Shown here piece by piece: positions 17,035 to 27,400 of a stretch of DNA of 64,000 bases. A program made the translations under genes and the position numbers. The stretch is from Bacteroidales bacterium (GTDB taxonomy: Bacteria > Bacteroidota > Bacteroidia > Bacteroidales > WCHB1-69): positions 1-64,000 of the forward strand of contig JAFXPL010000168.1 in NCBI GenBank assembly GCA_017527945.1, given 5' to 3'. The notes under the pieces were generated by a model. It did no database searches. It was not told where the DNA came from and was given only the letters and a program-made list of their open reading frames with translations. Numbering within the stretch: the stretch's first letter is position 1; the number at the start of each line of letters is the position of its first letter.

Positions 17035-17062
17035 GTAGAGACACAAAATTTTGCGTCTCTAC
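17035..17062. repeat. 28-bp near-perfect palindrome (GTAGAGAC type)
   Basis: GTAGAGAC and GTCTCTAC flank a CAAAATTTTG core. Only one base pair breaks symmetry (A at one side, C at the other). It lies between the PepSY-like gene stop and the prmA start. From memory, similar GTAGAGACGC...GCGTCTCTAC palindromes are scattered between genes in many Bacteroidota and cyanobacteria. It could form a strong hairpin and end transcription. Confidence 0.65.
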
Positions 17063-17077
17063 ATTCATGTCTTAAGT

Positions 17078-18721
17078 CTAATATTCGATCGGTCTTCCCG
17101 ACAGGTTGAACCACAGTTCCTGTTCCTCCTGTGTCTTCTTGTCCACGATGATCACCTTGTAGGCGGTGAGTTTGTCGGCGAGGCGCTTCACGGTGTAGAA
17201 CTCCTTGAGTTTGCAAGACTTGTGCTCCTTTTTGAGGTAGTCTTGGATGGTGGCGGAGAGGTTGTCGTTCTTGCCCATCACCCACGTTTCCACCAGTTCG
17301 CCGTAGTTGTTATAGACACAGAACTCCTTGCCCCGGGTGGTGTAGAAAGCGGCGATGTAGTTCATGTAGCCGTCCTCCGTCCACACTTCGTTGTTCACCT
17401 TCGGGTATTTGAGCTTGAAGGCGGCTTTCACGTTCTCGGGCACATTGGAGGCATCGTCGTTGTCGAGGGTCATGTTCATCTTCTCATAGTATTTGTTGAG
17501 GGCATCGTCTTCGGCGCTCTCCTTCTTGTCGTTGCCGCCCAGCTCGTAGTCGGGATCCACGGTGCGGATCAGCTTGCCGGCCTTGTCGAAGAAGACGGTG
17601 GTGACCAGCTTGGCTTTGTAGTTGGCTTTCTCGTAGAACTCCACCATCGTCTTGTCGTTCTTGTCGGCGCGTTGCTCCTTGACGGCGCTCTTGAACCGCC
17701 AGCCGGGGTAGAAGTCGTTGAGGTGCTTGGACATCAGGCCCGTGACAGACTCTTCGGGCATGATGGTGAGGGTTTTCTCCCATACGCCGTTCGGTTTGAT
17801 ATAAACGGCCGTCTTCTTTTCCTGGTTGAGGCAGCGGGCGATGTACATGCTATCGACGAGGAACCAGTTGAGTTCGGCGGGGTGCAGCACTTTCTTCACC
17901 AGTGCTTTGGAGACCACATCTGGGACTGTGTTGGCTTTGATGGCGATGTTGCCGTGCTCGTCCTTCACCACGGGCTCGGGTTTCTCCTTCTTGGATTTTG
18001 CCTCTTTTTTAGGTTGCTCGTTGGTTTTATTGGCAGTGGTGCTGGCCGGTTTTGACGTTGTACTCGCTGGTTTCGCGGGTGTCTTCGCGGCGGTTTTTGC
18101 AGCCTCTTTGGCGGCTTTTTCGGCAGCGGCCTTCTCCTCGGCCTCGCGTTTTGCGGCCGCTTCCTTCTCAGCCTGCCGCTCTGCTGCTGCGGCTTTCGCC
18201 TGTTCGATCTTGTCGGGTTGTTTCACGGTAGGATCCTGGAATCCTTCCGGATCATTGCGTGTGAGCAGCTTGTTCATGCCGGTGGATGCGAAAGTCAGCT
18301 GCGACGGCTTTGCGCCTACAGCATCCTCTTTCACTTCTAAGTAGTAGTGCGTGCTTACATCCTCCTGCTCTTCCAGAGCGCTGACACTGATGACATAGTC
18401 GGGGTAGTTTGCCTTCACATAATCAGTGATAGTGGAGGGCAGTTCGCTGGTCGGCACGGCGAAAAGGGTACGAATCCATTCGCCATCGGACGACAGATAG
18501 ACCTTGCCGTTCGTGGATCCGTCCTTGATGCTGGCAATGTAGGTGTTGCCATCCTTCATCCAACCCGTGACTTTAGCGTAGGAGTATTGCTCCTCAAGGG
18601 TTTGAACGACATCCGAGGGCACTTCGGCAGGTTTCAACTTTTGGGCACCAACGAAGTTGTAATTCCACGTAACTAATTGAATGGCAATAAGTAGCAACGT
18701 TGTTAAAATCGTGTTTCTCAT
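17078..18721 (-). CDS. secreted PepSY-like protein with Ala/Lys-rich linker
   Basis: A 547-residue secreted protein starting at the ATG 18721, with signal sequence MRNTILTTLLLIAIQLVTW and an AQ cleavage site near 26. It seems to carry repeated PepSY/BLIP-like modules: strand-rich segments around VVQTLEEQYSYAKVTGWMKD, VPENVKAAFKLKYPKVNNEV and similar units at about 30-130, 280-390 and 410-530. A low-complexity A/K/E linker separates the first from the rest (about 165-255). In Bacteroidota such proteins are periplasmic or exported and mostly uncharacterised. Function is not assigned. Confidence 0.6.
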   Translation of the reverse strand: MRNTILTTLLLIAIQLVTWNYNFVGAQKLKPAEVPSDVVQTLEEQYSYAKVTGWMKDGNTYIASIKDGSTNGKVYLSSDGEWIRTLFAVPTSELPSTITDYVKANYPDYVISVSALEEQEDVSTHYYLEVKEDAVGAKPSQLTFASTGMNKLLTRNDPEGFQDPTVKQPDKIEQAKAAAAERQAEKEAAAKREAEEKAAAEKAAKEAAKTAAKTPAKPASTTSKPASTTANKTNEQPKKEAKSKKEKPEPVVKDEHGNIAIKANTVPDVVSKALVKKVLHPAELNWFLVDSMYIARCLNQEKKTAVYIKPNGVWEKTLTIMPEESVTGLMSKHLNDFYPGWRFKSAVKEQRADKNDKTMVEFYEKANYKAKLVTTVFFDKAGKLIRTVDPDYELGGNDKKESAEDDALNKYYEKMNMTLDNDDASNVPENVKAAFKLKYPKVNNEVWTEDGYMNYIAAFYTTRGKEFCVYNNYGELVETWVMGKNDNLSATIQDYLKKEHKSCKLKEFYTVKRLADKLTAYKVIIVDKKTQEEQELWFNLSGRPIEY

Positions 18722-18747
18722 ATTTGTCAGGATTTGCAAACAAAGGC

Positions 18748-18756
18748 ACAAAAATA
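18748..18756 (-). promoter_or_regulatory. -7 promoter element of the PepSY-like gene
   Basis: On the minus strand this reads TATTTTTGT, matching TAnnTTTG, 26 bases upstream of the ATG. Confidence 0.5.
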
Positions 18757-18849
18757 AATTTTTTTGTGAAACGGAAAGTGTCTAAATTTGAAAATGCTGC
18801 GGACATGCCGAAAATCGGTCTCCGTTATTTCTCCAACCCGAAAAAATAG

Positions 18850-18858
18850 TATCTTTGC
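18850..18858 (+). promoter_or_regulatory. -7 promoter element of purA
   Basis: TATCTTTGC lies 23 bases before the chosen purA ATG. Because the element overlaps the extended reading frame (TTG at 18855), it supports starting at one of the ATG codons downstream. Confidence 0.6.
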
Positions 18859-18881
18859 CCCGTTTTCAAAAAATGGAGAAT

Positions 18882-20153
18882 ATGAAAATGGACATACTGC
18901 TCGGCCTGCAATGGGGCGACGAAGGTAAAGGTAAAATTGTGGATGTTCTGACACCGAAATACGATGTCATTGCGCGTTTCCAGGGTGGTCCGAACGCCGG
19001 CCATTCGCTGGAGTTCAATGGACACCGGCACGTGTTGCACATCATCCCGTCCGGCATCTTCCACAAGGAGAAGATCAACATCATCGGTAACGGGGTGGTC
19101 ATCGACCCGATCATTTTCGAAGAGGAAATCAATGCGCTGGTGGCCATGGGGTTAACCCCGACCGACAACCTTTGCATATCCCGTAAGGCACACCTTATCC
19201 TGCCCACGCACAAGCTGTTAGACGCGGCTCAGGAAGCGCACAAAGGCAACGCGAAGATTGGTTCCACGCTGAAGGGCATCGGACCGACCTATACCGACAA
19301 GACTGCCCGCATGGGACTTCGCGTCTGCGACCTTGAATCCCCCGATTTTGAGGCCAAGTACCGCAAAAACATCGAAGAACATGTCGAGATTTTAAAAAAT
19401 TTCCATTTCGACTATGCTGATAAACTCGCAGTTCTGGACGAACAGTGGCGCAAGTCGCTTGACACCCTTCGGAAGTTTCAATTTATTGACAGCGAATATG
19501 TTGTCCATCAATATCTCACAGAAGAGAAAACGGTGTTGGCCGAGGGCGCACAGGGCACGCTGCTGGATTTGGAGTTCGGTGCGTATCCATTCGTCACCTC
19601 CTCCAATACCATCGCCGCTGGCGCGTTCACCGGACTTGGGCTCGCCCCGCATTTCGCCGGACGTGTCTTTGGCATCGTGAAGGCCTATTGCACGCGTGTG
19701 GGTAGTGGTCCTTTCCCTACCGAGCTGTTTGACGAAACCGGTGAATTTCTTCGAAAAGAGGGTAATGAATATGGTGCAACTACTGGAAGACCAAGACGTT
19801 GCGGTTGGCTCGACCTTGTCGCGCTCCGCTATGCCCTGATGATTAACGGAGTCACCGACATTGCGCTCACTAAGGTCGATGTGCTTGACAAATTCGACGA
19901 GATCAAAGTCTGCACCGCCTATCGTGTTAATGGTGAGCTCACTGACCGGATGCCTTCCGCTACCGATGTGGAAATTGAGCCTGTCTATACCACTTTGCCC
20001 GGTTGGAAAGCGACGATTTCGGGTTGTAAGACATACGAAGAGCTGCCGCAAATGTTCAAGGACTACATTCGGTTTATTGAGGAGAAAACTGCCACGAAAG
20101 TGTCCATCATCTCGGTGAGCCCCGACAGGGATGCCACCATTTTCAGATACTGA
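18882..20153 (+). CDS. purA: adenylosuccinate synthetase
   Basis: This enzyme converts IMP, aspartate and GTP to adenylosuccinate in AMP synthesis. The ATG at 18882 gives 423 residues (MKMDILLGLQWGDEGKGK); ATGs at 18873 and 18888 are alternatives, and a GGAG lies just upstream at 18875. The P-loop-like GDEGKGK (12-18) carries the catalytic D13, and H41 lies in GGPNAGH. EGAQGTLLDLEFGAYPFVTSS-type and TTGRPRRCGWLD motifs further on complete the family signature. Nine bases separate it from the TldD-like gene, but the two functions are unrelated. Confidence 0.96.
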   Translation: MKMDILLGLQWGDEGKGKIVDVLTPKYDVIARFQGGPNAGHSLEFNGHRHVLHIIPSGIFHKEKINIIGNGVVIDPIIFEEEINALVAMGLTPTDNLCISRKAHLILPTHKLLDAAQEAHKGNAKIGSTLKGIGPTYTDKTARMGLRVCDLESPDFEAKYRKNIEEHVEILKNFHFDYADKLAVLDEQWRKSLDTLRKFQFIDSEYVVHQYLTEEKTVLAEGAQGTLLDLEFGAYPFVTSSNTIAAGAFTGLGLAPHFAGRVFGIVKAYCTRVGSGPFPTELFDETGEFLRKEGNEYGATTGRPRRCGWLDLVALRYALMINGVTDIALTKVDVLDKFDEIKVCTAYRVNGELTDRMPSATDVEIEPVYTTLPGWKATISGCKTYEELPQMFKDYIRFIEEKTATKVSIISVSPDRDATIFRY

Positions 20154-20161
20154 GTGCCTTT

Positions 20162-22753
20162 ATGAAAAAAGCGCCGCTGTTTTGGATGTGCTGCCTGCTG
20201 TTTTTGGCGGGCGGCTTGTCTGTTTGTGCGCAAGAGACTACCGAGGATGCTTTTCTGCAGATGTTGCGTCAAGAAATGAAAACGCAATATGATTCGCTGC
20301 AAAATACGAGTCATCCTCCTTACTATATAGCCTACCGCGTGACGCAGTCAAAGAGGCACCAGGTTTCTGCAAATTTTGGCAAAATCTATGAGAATTCCAC
20401 GCAAAAAAGTGCATTTCTTACAGTTGAGGTTCGCATTGGAGATTCGAAAATGGATAATCTGCACGGGTTTGACTACCAGAACACCGCCACCCGGATTATT
20501 CCGCTTCCGTTGGATGACAATGCGCAGCTGTTGCGCAAAATCCTTCGTGACGAAACGCGGAAAACTGTCCAAGAGGCTGCGTTAACGAGTGTTGAGAATA
20601 AGCTACGCGCTAAACTTTTGGATCCTGACGATGAGCGGGAAAGATTCTCATTTCTTCATGGAGATAGGGACGGAATCTATCAAACACCGGCGCAGAACGT
20701 GCACTTGAATGACGAGCTGTGGGAACGAACCTTGCGGCATTGTTCCCAATATGACGATATAGAATTGACGGGAAAATCCGCGTCTGTATGGTATCAAGTT
20801 ACTCGCAAATATTTGGTGACCAGTGATAACACGGATTTTGTGCAGAACAACTTTTCTTCAATGGTCACACTTCGTGTGGAAGGATTGACTGCAGATAATA
20901 TACCGGAACACATTGAACGTCAATACTATGCACGTGTACCAGAACTCTTGCCTAATGAAGATGTCCTACAAACGGAAATGGCGGAGATGGTCTCGTTGTT
21001 GTCTAATATGCTTCATGCCGATCGCTGCCAGCCTATCCGTTGTCCTGTATTGTTCTCGCCAGAAGCTTCTTCTGTATTGATTCATAATATTATAGGACAT
21101 GATTTTGAAAATCCTGGAAACGGGATTTTTCAAAATCGGATAGGGCAAAAAGTTATGCCAGAAGCCTTTTCAATAGAGAGCCGACCTAACGATTCTAATC
21201 TCGGTGGATATTATCTATTTGATGATGAAGGAGTTAAGGGTGATAACATTCCGCTTGTCCGAAAAGGAGAGTTGAGCGAATTTCTATCTGGGCGTACGCA
21301 ACGGCCCTTGGCCTATACTTCCAACGGTCATGCCCGGGGAAATCGCCGCTTACCAGTTCCCCGCCAAGCCAATCTTGTGATGGAAACAGATAAACCGTTG
21401 AACAACAGTCAATTGTTTGAAAAGCTTGGGATGGAAGCCCAAAACCAATCTTTGGAATATGCCTTATATGTTAAGGAAGTGGATGTAAGGTGTGATACAA
21501 ATGGTGTGGTAAGTGTTTATCCTACAGTTTGTTATAAGGTGTATTCAGATGGGCGAAAAGCAAAAGAAGAGGTTCGGGATTTGCGGTTGAGCGAAAGCAA
21601 ACACCAGTGGGTCAGAAATTTAATCGCTGCAGGGGACAAAACAGGTAGTGCGGCTATCGTGTGCCATAGTGAGGATGACGACCTGCTGACAGGCGCTTCT
21701 GCTCCGGCATTGCTTTTCCGCAATATCAATGTGCAACCTGTGTCAAAATCCACGAAACTCAGGATAGTGAAAGTAATGGATGGTGAAGGGTCCGTCACAC
21801 CCATGAATTTGTCGGAACTGCTGCAGAAGTCGGCGCAATATGAATGGGACGTGGATGTCACGCGACTTAAAATTGCTGAAGAGGCGACTCCTTACTATGA
21901 AGAGTTTTTGATGACAGACACTCGGACTTTCACCGTTGAAGCCTCAGAAGGAAGTCTGTTTTATGCCAATGAAAAGCCTGTTCGACGATTAGTTCCGCGT
22001 CTGTTGTTGGGAAGTAACCTTTTCAACAACGAACATCTTACGGATGCGGTGGAGCCGCCGGTCAGTTATCCTTTGCCTTTTGACGATAGGCTCACGTTCG
22101 CCAAGGACTTCCGCGTTGCCGCTGACCAGGAATATCAGAAAGCTTTGGTTCAATGGAAGACCAAGCAGGCTTTGCTGCCGTCGGCGGAATCACGGAAACA
22201 ATATCTGCCCGACCGTTCCGAAATCCCTTCTACGCAGACGTATGATGAAAAATCCTTCGATTACCCGTCCTTGAACAATTTGGAACATCTTGCCTGTGAA
22301 TTATCTGAGAAGTTGGCCAAACACGATTTCCTGAGTCGCTCCAGTGTCCATATATATGTATGGATGGGGAATGTGTGTTTCTGGAATAGCGAGAAAACCT
22401 TTTATGCGCGCCCTGTCTCGGTCATTGGTGTCCAGTTTTGCGGAACAGTGGATCGGGGTGGCAGGGAGCATTCCTACCGCAAAACTATTTTCCTGCCAAG
22501 TTTGGATTCTCTTTTCTCCATTCGTTATCTTGAGACGGAAGCCAGTCAGTGGGTAACCGCTTTGCAGACGCTGAAAAATGAAGGAAAGGAGATGGCGGAA
22601 TACTACTCTGGGCCTTTGTTGGTGGAAGGGGATGCGGTAGGTCAAATGTTACGTTCGGCTTTGTTGGAACGTAATCCTAATTTGTTGGCCCATAGAGAGC
22701 CTGTCTGTTTTGGTAAAGTTAGAACACCTGACTTTGAGGATTTGTTGAATTAG
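20162..22753 (+). CDS. secreted TldD/PmbA-like duplicated protein, amber-interrupted (N-terminal part)
   Basis: An 863-residue secreted protein with signal peptide ending near SVCAQ (residue 24). Residues about 40-480 form one TldD/PmbA-like unit, including the FDDEGVKGDNIPLVRKGEL segment. A second, more divergent unit begins near 650 and runs to the end. The metalloprotease motif HExxxH is replaced by HNIIGH (308-313), so the catalytic glutamate is lost. The stop TAG (22751-22753) is followed at once by an in-frame ATG, and the next ORF supplies the missing rest of the second unit. The original protein was probably about 1083 residues. Either a nonsense mutation, readthrough or a true split is possible. 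Confidence 0.75.
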   Translation: MKKAPLFWMCCLLFLAGGLSVCAQETTEDAFLQMLRQEMKTQYDSLQNTSHPPYYIAYRVTQSKRHQVSANFGKIYENSTQKSAFLTVEVRIGDSKMDNLHGFDYQNTATRIIPLPLDDNAQLLRKILRDETRKTVQEAALTSVENKLRAKLLDPDDERERFSFLHGDRDGIYQTPAQNVHLNDELWERTLRHCSQYDDIELTGKSASVWYQVTRKYLVTSDNTDFVQNNFSSMVTLRVEGLTADNIPEHIERQYYARVPELLPNEDVLQTEMAEMVSLLSNMLHADRCQPIRCPVLFSPEASSVLIHNIIGHDFENPGNGIFQNRIGQKVMPEAFSIESRPNDSNLGGYYLFDDEGVKGDNIPLVRKGELSEFLSGRTQRPLAYTSNGHARGNRRLPVPRQANLVMETDKPLNNSQLFEKLGMEAQNQSLEYALYVKEVDVRCDTNGVVSVYPTVCYKVYSDGRKAKEEVRDLRLSESKHQWVRNLIAAGDKTGSAAIVCHSEDDDLLTGASAPALLFRNINVQPVSKSTKLRIVKVMDGEGSVTPMNLSELLQKSAQYEWDVDVTRLKIAEEATPYYEEFLMTDTRTFTVEASEGSLFYANEKPVRRLVPRLLLGSNLFNNEHLTDAVEPPVSYPLPFDDRLTFAKDFRVAADQEYQKALVQWKTKQALLPSAESRKQYLPDRSEIPSTQTYDEKSFDYPSLNNLEHLACELSEKLAKHDFLSRSSVHIYVWMGNVCFWNSEKTFYARPVSVIGVQFCGTVDRGGREHSYRKTIFLPSLDSLFSIRYLETEASQWVTALQTLKNEGKEMAEYYSGPLLVEGDAVGQMLRSALLERNPNLLAHREPVCFGKVRTPDFEDLLN

Positions 22754-23413
22754 ATGGTCACTTCAAAGAAAATCACCATTACAGCGAACAGAGTCGGGGA
22801 CAGTTTCGACAAATCAGCCTTCTGTCGGCACGACAAAATCGATGCGGAAGGGGTGGAAACCCAAGAAACCGAAATTGTCCGGAATGGTGAGCTGATTTCG
22901 TTGCTTGGGAATAGAAATGTCACAAAATCAATGGCTTATAGCAATGGATTTCAACAATTGGCTTTCCATCAAGAGGCCTGTTTTGCCACATGTGGTGTTT
23001 CGAGATTGGATTTTGAACATACTACGAATGTTCCGTATGCAAAACTAAAGCAGTTACTCATCAAGGAAACGAAAAAACAGGGACTGTCCCATGCTTATAT
23101 CCTTCGTCAGATGGCGGATTGGTCGGATGCAGGTGACCAATCCGGATGCGTGTCAACAGTTGGTCTGTGGCAGCTTTATCGGGTAGATGTGCGGACTGGG
23201 CGCGAAACACCTGTCATCGGGGCAACTTCAGTGCCGTTCCATTTTTCCATGTTGGAAGACATTCTTTGCGTTTCAGACATGGATGCGGCGTTTCCTCTCA
23301 TGACCGCAGTTGCGGGGGCGGCAGGCACTCGCGATTTCCCCTTTGCAGGCGTACCCACGTGCATCGTGGCACCCAAGGGACTGTTGCTGAAGCGATCGAA
23401 TATCGGTTTTTAG
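22754..23413 (+). pseudogene. C-terminal part of the TldD-like protein after an in-frame TAG
   Basis: A 219-residue reading frame in the same phase as the preceding ORF, separated only by the TAG codon. It has no signal peptide. Its start aligns with the middle of a TldD domain: KIDAEGVETQETEIVRNGEL and the later MAYSNG match FDDEGVKGDNIPLVRKGEL and AYTSNG of the first unit. It therefore is the tail of the second TldD-like unit, not a free protein by design. If translated separately from ATG 22754 it would stay in the cytoplasm, away from the exported N-terminal part. Confidence 0.65.
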
Positions 23414-23421
23414 CGTTTTTT

Positions 23422-24441
23422 TTATCTCTGCCGTTCGATAGCGGTTTGATGGAGAAGTTCCAGAAATTGTTCTATAAACTTCTGATATTCAGTGTCTTCA
23501 TAATGCTTGGCATAGCGCTTTACGACTTGCTGCCATTGTTGAGGCTGCACAACGGCAATATGATTCTTCCGTTTGATGTCCGCGATTTCATCCACCAAGG
23601 ACATACGTTGATAAAGCAACTCACTGATTTGGTTGTCAATGTTTTCCAGCATGGCCCGTTGTTTCACGAGAATAAAGTCGGGGGCGTCGGTGCGCAGGTC
23701 GAGCCGTGCAATCATCTGTGCCCACTCCGCAGGGGTCAACTGCTGTTCGGCATCAGACAGGGCTTGCGCTGGGGAGCAGTGGCATTCGGTCATTAGGCCG
23801 TCGAATCCATAGTTCATCGCCAGTTGTGACACTTCTGGAATCCAGCGGGTCTGCCCACAAAGATGGGACGGGTCGCAAAGGATGGGGAGTTCGGGCATTC
23901 GGACTTTGAGTTCGACGGGAATCTGCCACAGCGGCGCGTTGCGATAGACATTCTCCTGCACATCGGGGAAGCCGCGATGCACAGCCATCACCCGCTCTAC
24001 ATCCGCCTTCAGGAACCGTTCAATATTCCCCAACCAAAGCTTTAGGTCTGGAATCATGGGATTCTTCACCAAGACGGTGAAGTCAGAATGGCACATTGAA
24101 TCGGCAATTTGCTGAACCTCAGTGGGATTCACGGTTGTACGAGCCCCTACCCATACTACACGGATGCCATGTTTGGCACATAGCTCCACCTGTCGGGCGT
24201 TCATAACTTCCACACAAACAGGAATATGGAGAGTATTCTGCACCTCCTCTAACCAAGGCAAGGCCTCCTCACCCGCGCCGGCAAAGCTGTCGGGCGCACT
24301 GCGCACTTTCCAGGCACCGGCGCGGAAATAATGCAGCCTCAAATTGGCAGAACGCGCCTGCTCAACGAGTTGAGTTGCCGTTGTCAACACTTGCTCGCGT
24401 GTCTCTGCTGCGCAAGGACCTGCTATCCAGATTTTTCCCAT
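23422..24441 (-). CDS. bifunctional DAHP synthase / chorismate mutase
   Basis: Catalyses the first step of the shikimate pathway (PEP plus erythrose 4-phosphate) and, through its C-terminal AroQ domain, the rearrangement of chorismate to prephenate. It has 339 residues from the ATG at 24441; a GTG one codon upstream abuts the neighbour. The DAHP synthase barrel (about 1-250) shows IAGPCAAE, FRAGAWKVRSAPDSFAG, VKNPM and CDPSHLCGQ. The chorismate mutase helices (about 265-339) show ENIDNQISELLYQRMSLVDEIADIK. The fusion is common in Bacteroidota and allows feedback control by prephenate, as known for the family. It lies two bases after the giant secreted protein gene. Confidence 0.92.
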   Translation of the reverse strand: MGKIWIAGPCAAETREQVLTTATQLVEQARSANLRLHYFRAGAWKVRSAPDSFAGAGEEALPWLEEVQNTLHIPVCVEVMNARQVELCAKHGIRVVWVGARTTVNPTEVQQIADSMCHSDFTVLVKNPMIPDLKLWLGNIERFLKADVERVMAVHRGFPDVQENVYRNAPLWQIPVELKVRMPELPILCDPSHLCGQTRWIPEVSQLAMNYGFDGLMTECHCSPAQALSDAEQQLTPAEWAQMIARLDLRTDAPDFILVKQRAMLENIDNQISELLYQRMSLVDEIADIKRKNHIAVVQPQQWQQVVKRYAKHYEDTEYQKFIEQFLELLHQTAIERQR

Positions 24442-24443
24442 CA

Positions 24444-27400
24444 CTATTCCTCCGTCTCTGGTTCTTCCTCAATATCTGTGAAATACTTCTTCACGAACTT
24501 GTTCTTCAAACTTCTGTTACCAAGTTTGTAAGTGAACGACGGCAGTCCCTTCGCCTGGTCGGGTGCCTGGAAGCGGTTTTTGGGCTTCACGCTCGTGATG
24601 GCTTCGTTGAAGGCTTTGTCGGAGGAGAATGCCGACACGGCGTTGTTGTCGAACTGGAAGTAGTAGAACTGGTTGTCGAATTCGAAGTAGAGGTACAGGC
24701 GGTTGCGGGATCCGCGCTTCTCGATGACGATGCGGCCGGGCACCATCTTATAGACCTGCTTGGCACCGCACACGATCACCGGCAACTTGGTCTGCGACTT
24801 GAAGGTGGACTGCTCTTTGTCCCATTCGAAGTCGATGTTCGAGAAGAGGAACTTCACCTGCAGGGCTTCCGGCAGACGGCGGTTCTGCCCTAAGGCCACG
24901 TTTCGCTGGTAACGGTCGTATTCCGCCTTGCCCAGAATGTTGTACAGGGCCACGTCGAACGCCTCATCGCCCGACACATCGACGAAATCCAGCGAGGCAT
25001 TCTCCAACGCCTTGTTCATCAGGTCCATGGACTTTTCGTTGAAGTAGAAATCGATGGAGGTGGTGAGGTGCATCTCGGCGGAGTCCGCCAGCATGTAGTT
25101 GACGATGGTACCGCTGGTGACGAAGTTCACGCGGCCGAGTTTCGCGCCCATGTCGATGGTGCCGCTGCCGTGCGCCTCGCAATTGTCGGTGTTCAGTGTG
25201 ATGATGTTGCCAGGCACCGTCGGATCCATCAGCTTCTCCTTGGAGGCGGCCTTGAATTCACGGGTCTCCTTGTCGTAGGTGATGTAACCGAACACGTTGA
25301 TGTACTCGGCATCGTTGAATTCATCCTTGGCCACGCCAAAGGCCGTGTAGATGCGACCGGTCTTGTTGCTGGAGGCAATCGCCACCACCACTTTGCGCTC
25401 GTCCATGTCTTTGGTGCGGTCGTGCACCTGTAGCATGATGTTGTTGGGATCCACCTGTTGCAGAATCTTCATGCGGGCGTGTTTGATGGAGTCGCAGCCA
25501 TGGATAATCTCCACGCCGCCGAAATAGGAGAGGAACGGATTGGTGCTGTGCAGCTCGGCGCGGCCGTCGAAAGCGAACTGGTCGCTGAAATGGAAGTCTT
25601 TCTCTATCGGAATTTTCGCCTCGCCGAAGGTCTCCTTCATGAAATAGATGGTGTCAAAATAGAGGGTCTGCACCCGTTCCTCGGCATCGACATAGTCGTA
25701 ATAGCCGTTGGCATAGAACTTTGTAGCGCTCTGTACGCGCGTCGTGCAGTTGTAGAGCTCATGGTATTTGTTCTCGCGCCCGGCGATGATGCGCGACTTC
25801 TCAAGCACGTCCATGACCGCCTTCTTCCGGATAGTGACATCGCCGTGCAAAGGCGTGATGGCCGCGTCACCCACGTTGATGTAGCGCACGCCGTGGGCGA
25901 AGATGATGTTCTTGGCAAAGTCGAACTCGGCATTCACCGCCGTGAATCGGTAATTGGCTTCGGGCAAAACCGCATACAACTCATTCCCAGTACTTTGCAT
26001 ATCAACAAGTTCCTTGATTGGTGTATTGTCGATATCGGTGTTCTTGTACGGGTCGTCCCACTTGAACCGCAGCATGGTGGAGTCAATCGGATCCCATTCG
26101 AATTCCGATGACCTGGCCTTCACTTCGTTCTGTACAAAATAGACCTCGGAAGCCTCGCCATTGGCTAAGAAGTGCCCTTTCCGCGTCTTGAAATCGATGT
26201 GGGAGTTGTAGTTGTCGGTGGAGAAGGCGACATCCTTGCCGCCGCTGATGTCGTAGATCCGCAGGTCGGCGGTGTCGGCCAACAGCTCATGGTGTTTGAA
26301 CTGGAACCAGCGCGACGAGATGTCGGCCCGGTTGAACTTGACGAGGCCCGTGCCGAACATTCCGCCCGGGGTAATCACGGAGTTGCCCGTCAACTTGGTC
26401 TCGCGGAAAATGTCCATCGGCTTCTGCATCGTATGGATGAACATCTGGTCTTGATAGGGTTCCCAGTGCAGGTAAGCATCTTCCACCCCCGCTGGCGGAA
26501 ATTCAGAACCCGCCATCTGCTCATCCACCGTATGCGTGTTGGCGGCTCCGTTGGTGGAATCGATGTAGAAGACCAGGCTGTCGGAGAAGGTGTGCGAAGT
26601 GATGTAGTCAATATTTCCTTTTCCTCGCAATCCTCTGTTGCTCAAGCTTATACGTCCTTGATAGCCACCTTTGGTACCATACATGGGCAAGCCTGAAGTG
26701 TTATGCACAAAACCCAACGAGAAATCTTTTTGAACCTTCAGCGGCTCGGCGATGTCGGGGAAAATGCCGCCAGAGACTAATGCGCCACTGAACTTCATGG
26801 AGTCAATCACGAAATTGTCCAAATTGACGATACGGAACTGGTTCACAGCGTAATAGAACTTGTTGCGGTCATACACGCCGCCCAACACGTAGGGTTGGTC
26901 ATAAAACACTTTGCCGCCCTTGCGTGCCTCGAAGATGGGATAGTCGGGATAGTCGGTGAGGCCGCACTTGTTGCCCGGCATGTCGATGTAAAGCACCCCG
27001 GAGAGCTCTTCGATCTGGCTGCGGACACGTTGCAGCTTATAGTCGCCGTACATGTCCATCGGGCCGTTCTTGTCCTCCACATACATGATGAGTGTGTCGA
27101 TGATGTCCATATCGACGAGAAAGCGGTCGTATTCGAATTTGCAGTTGTGGGTCACGAAATCGAACAGACCGCCGATGACCCGGCCGGAGAAGACCATGTC
27201 GCGGTTTTTCTTCACTGTGACCAGCTCGTTCATGGGATAGACGTTGACGATTTGCGGGTCGCTCAGCACGAAGAACTCGCAACCGGTGATTTTCAGGTCG
27301 TTGGTCAGCAGGTCCAAGGAGGCGTAGTGCGTTTTGGATTCCAGCTTGATATAGTCGTAGTCTTTCTTTTTTACCTGGTTGTTAAGGTATTGCGAGATCT

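Noticed and set aside
22751..22753. TAG recoded as an amino acid
   Set aside because: Other genes (msrA, nusB, the phosphorylase gene, ddl) end normally at TAG, so general recoding is excluded; a local event remains possible.
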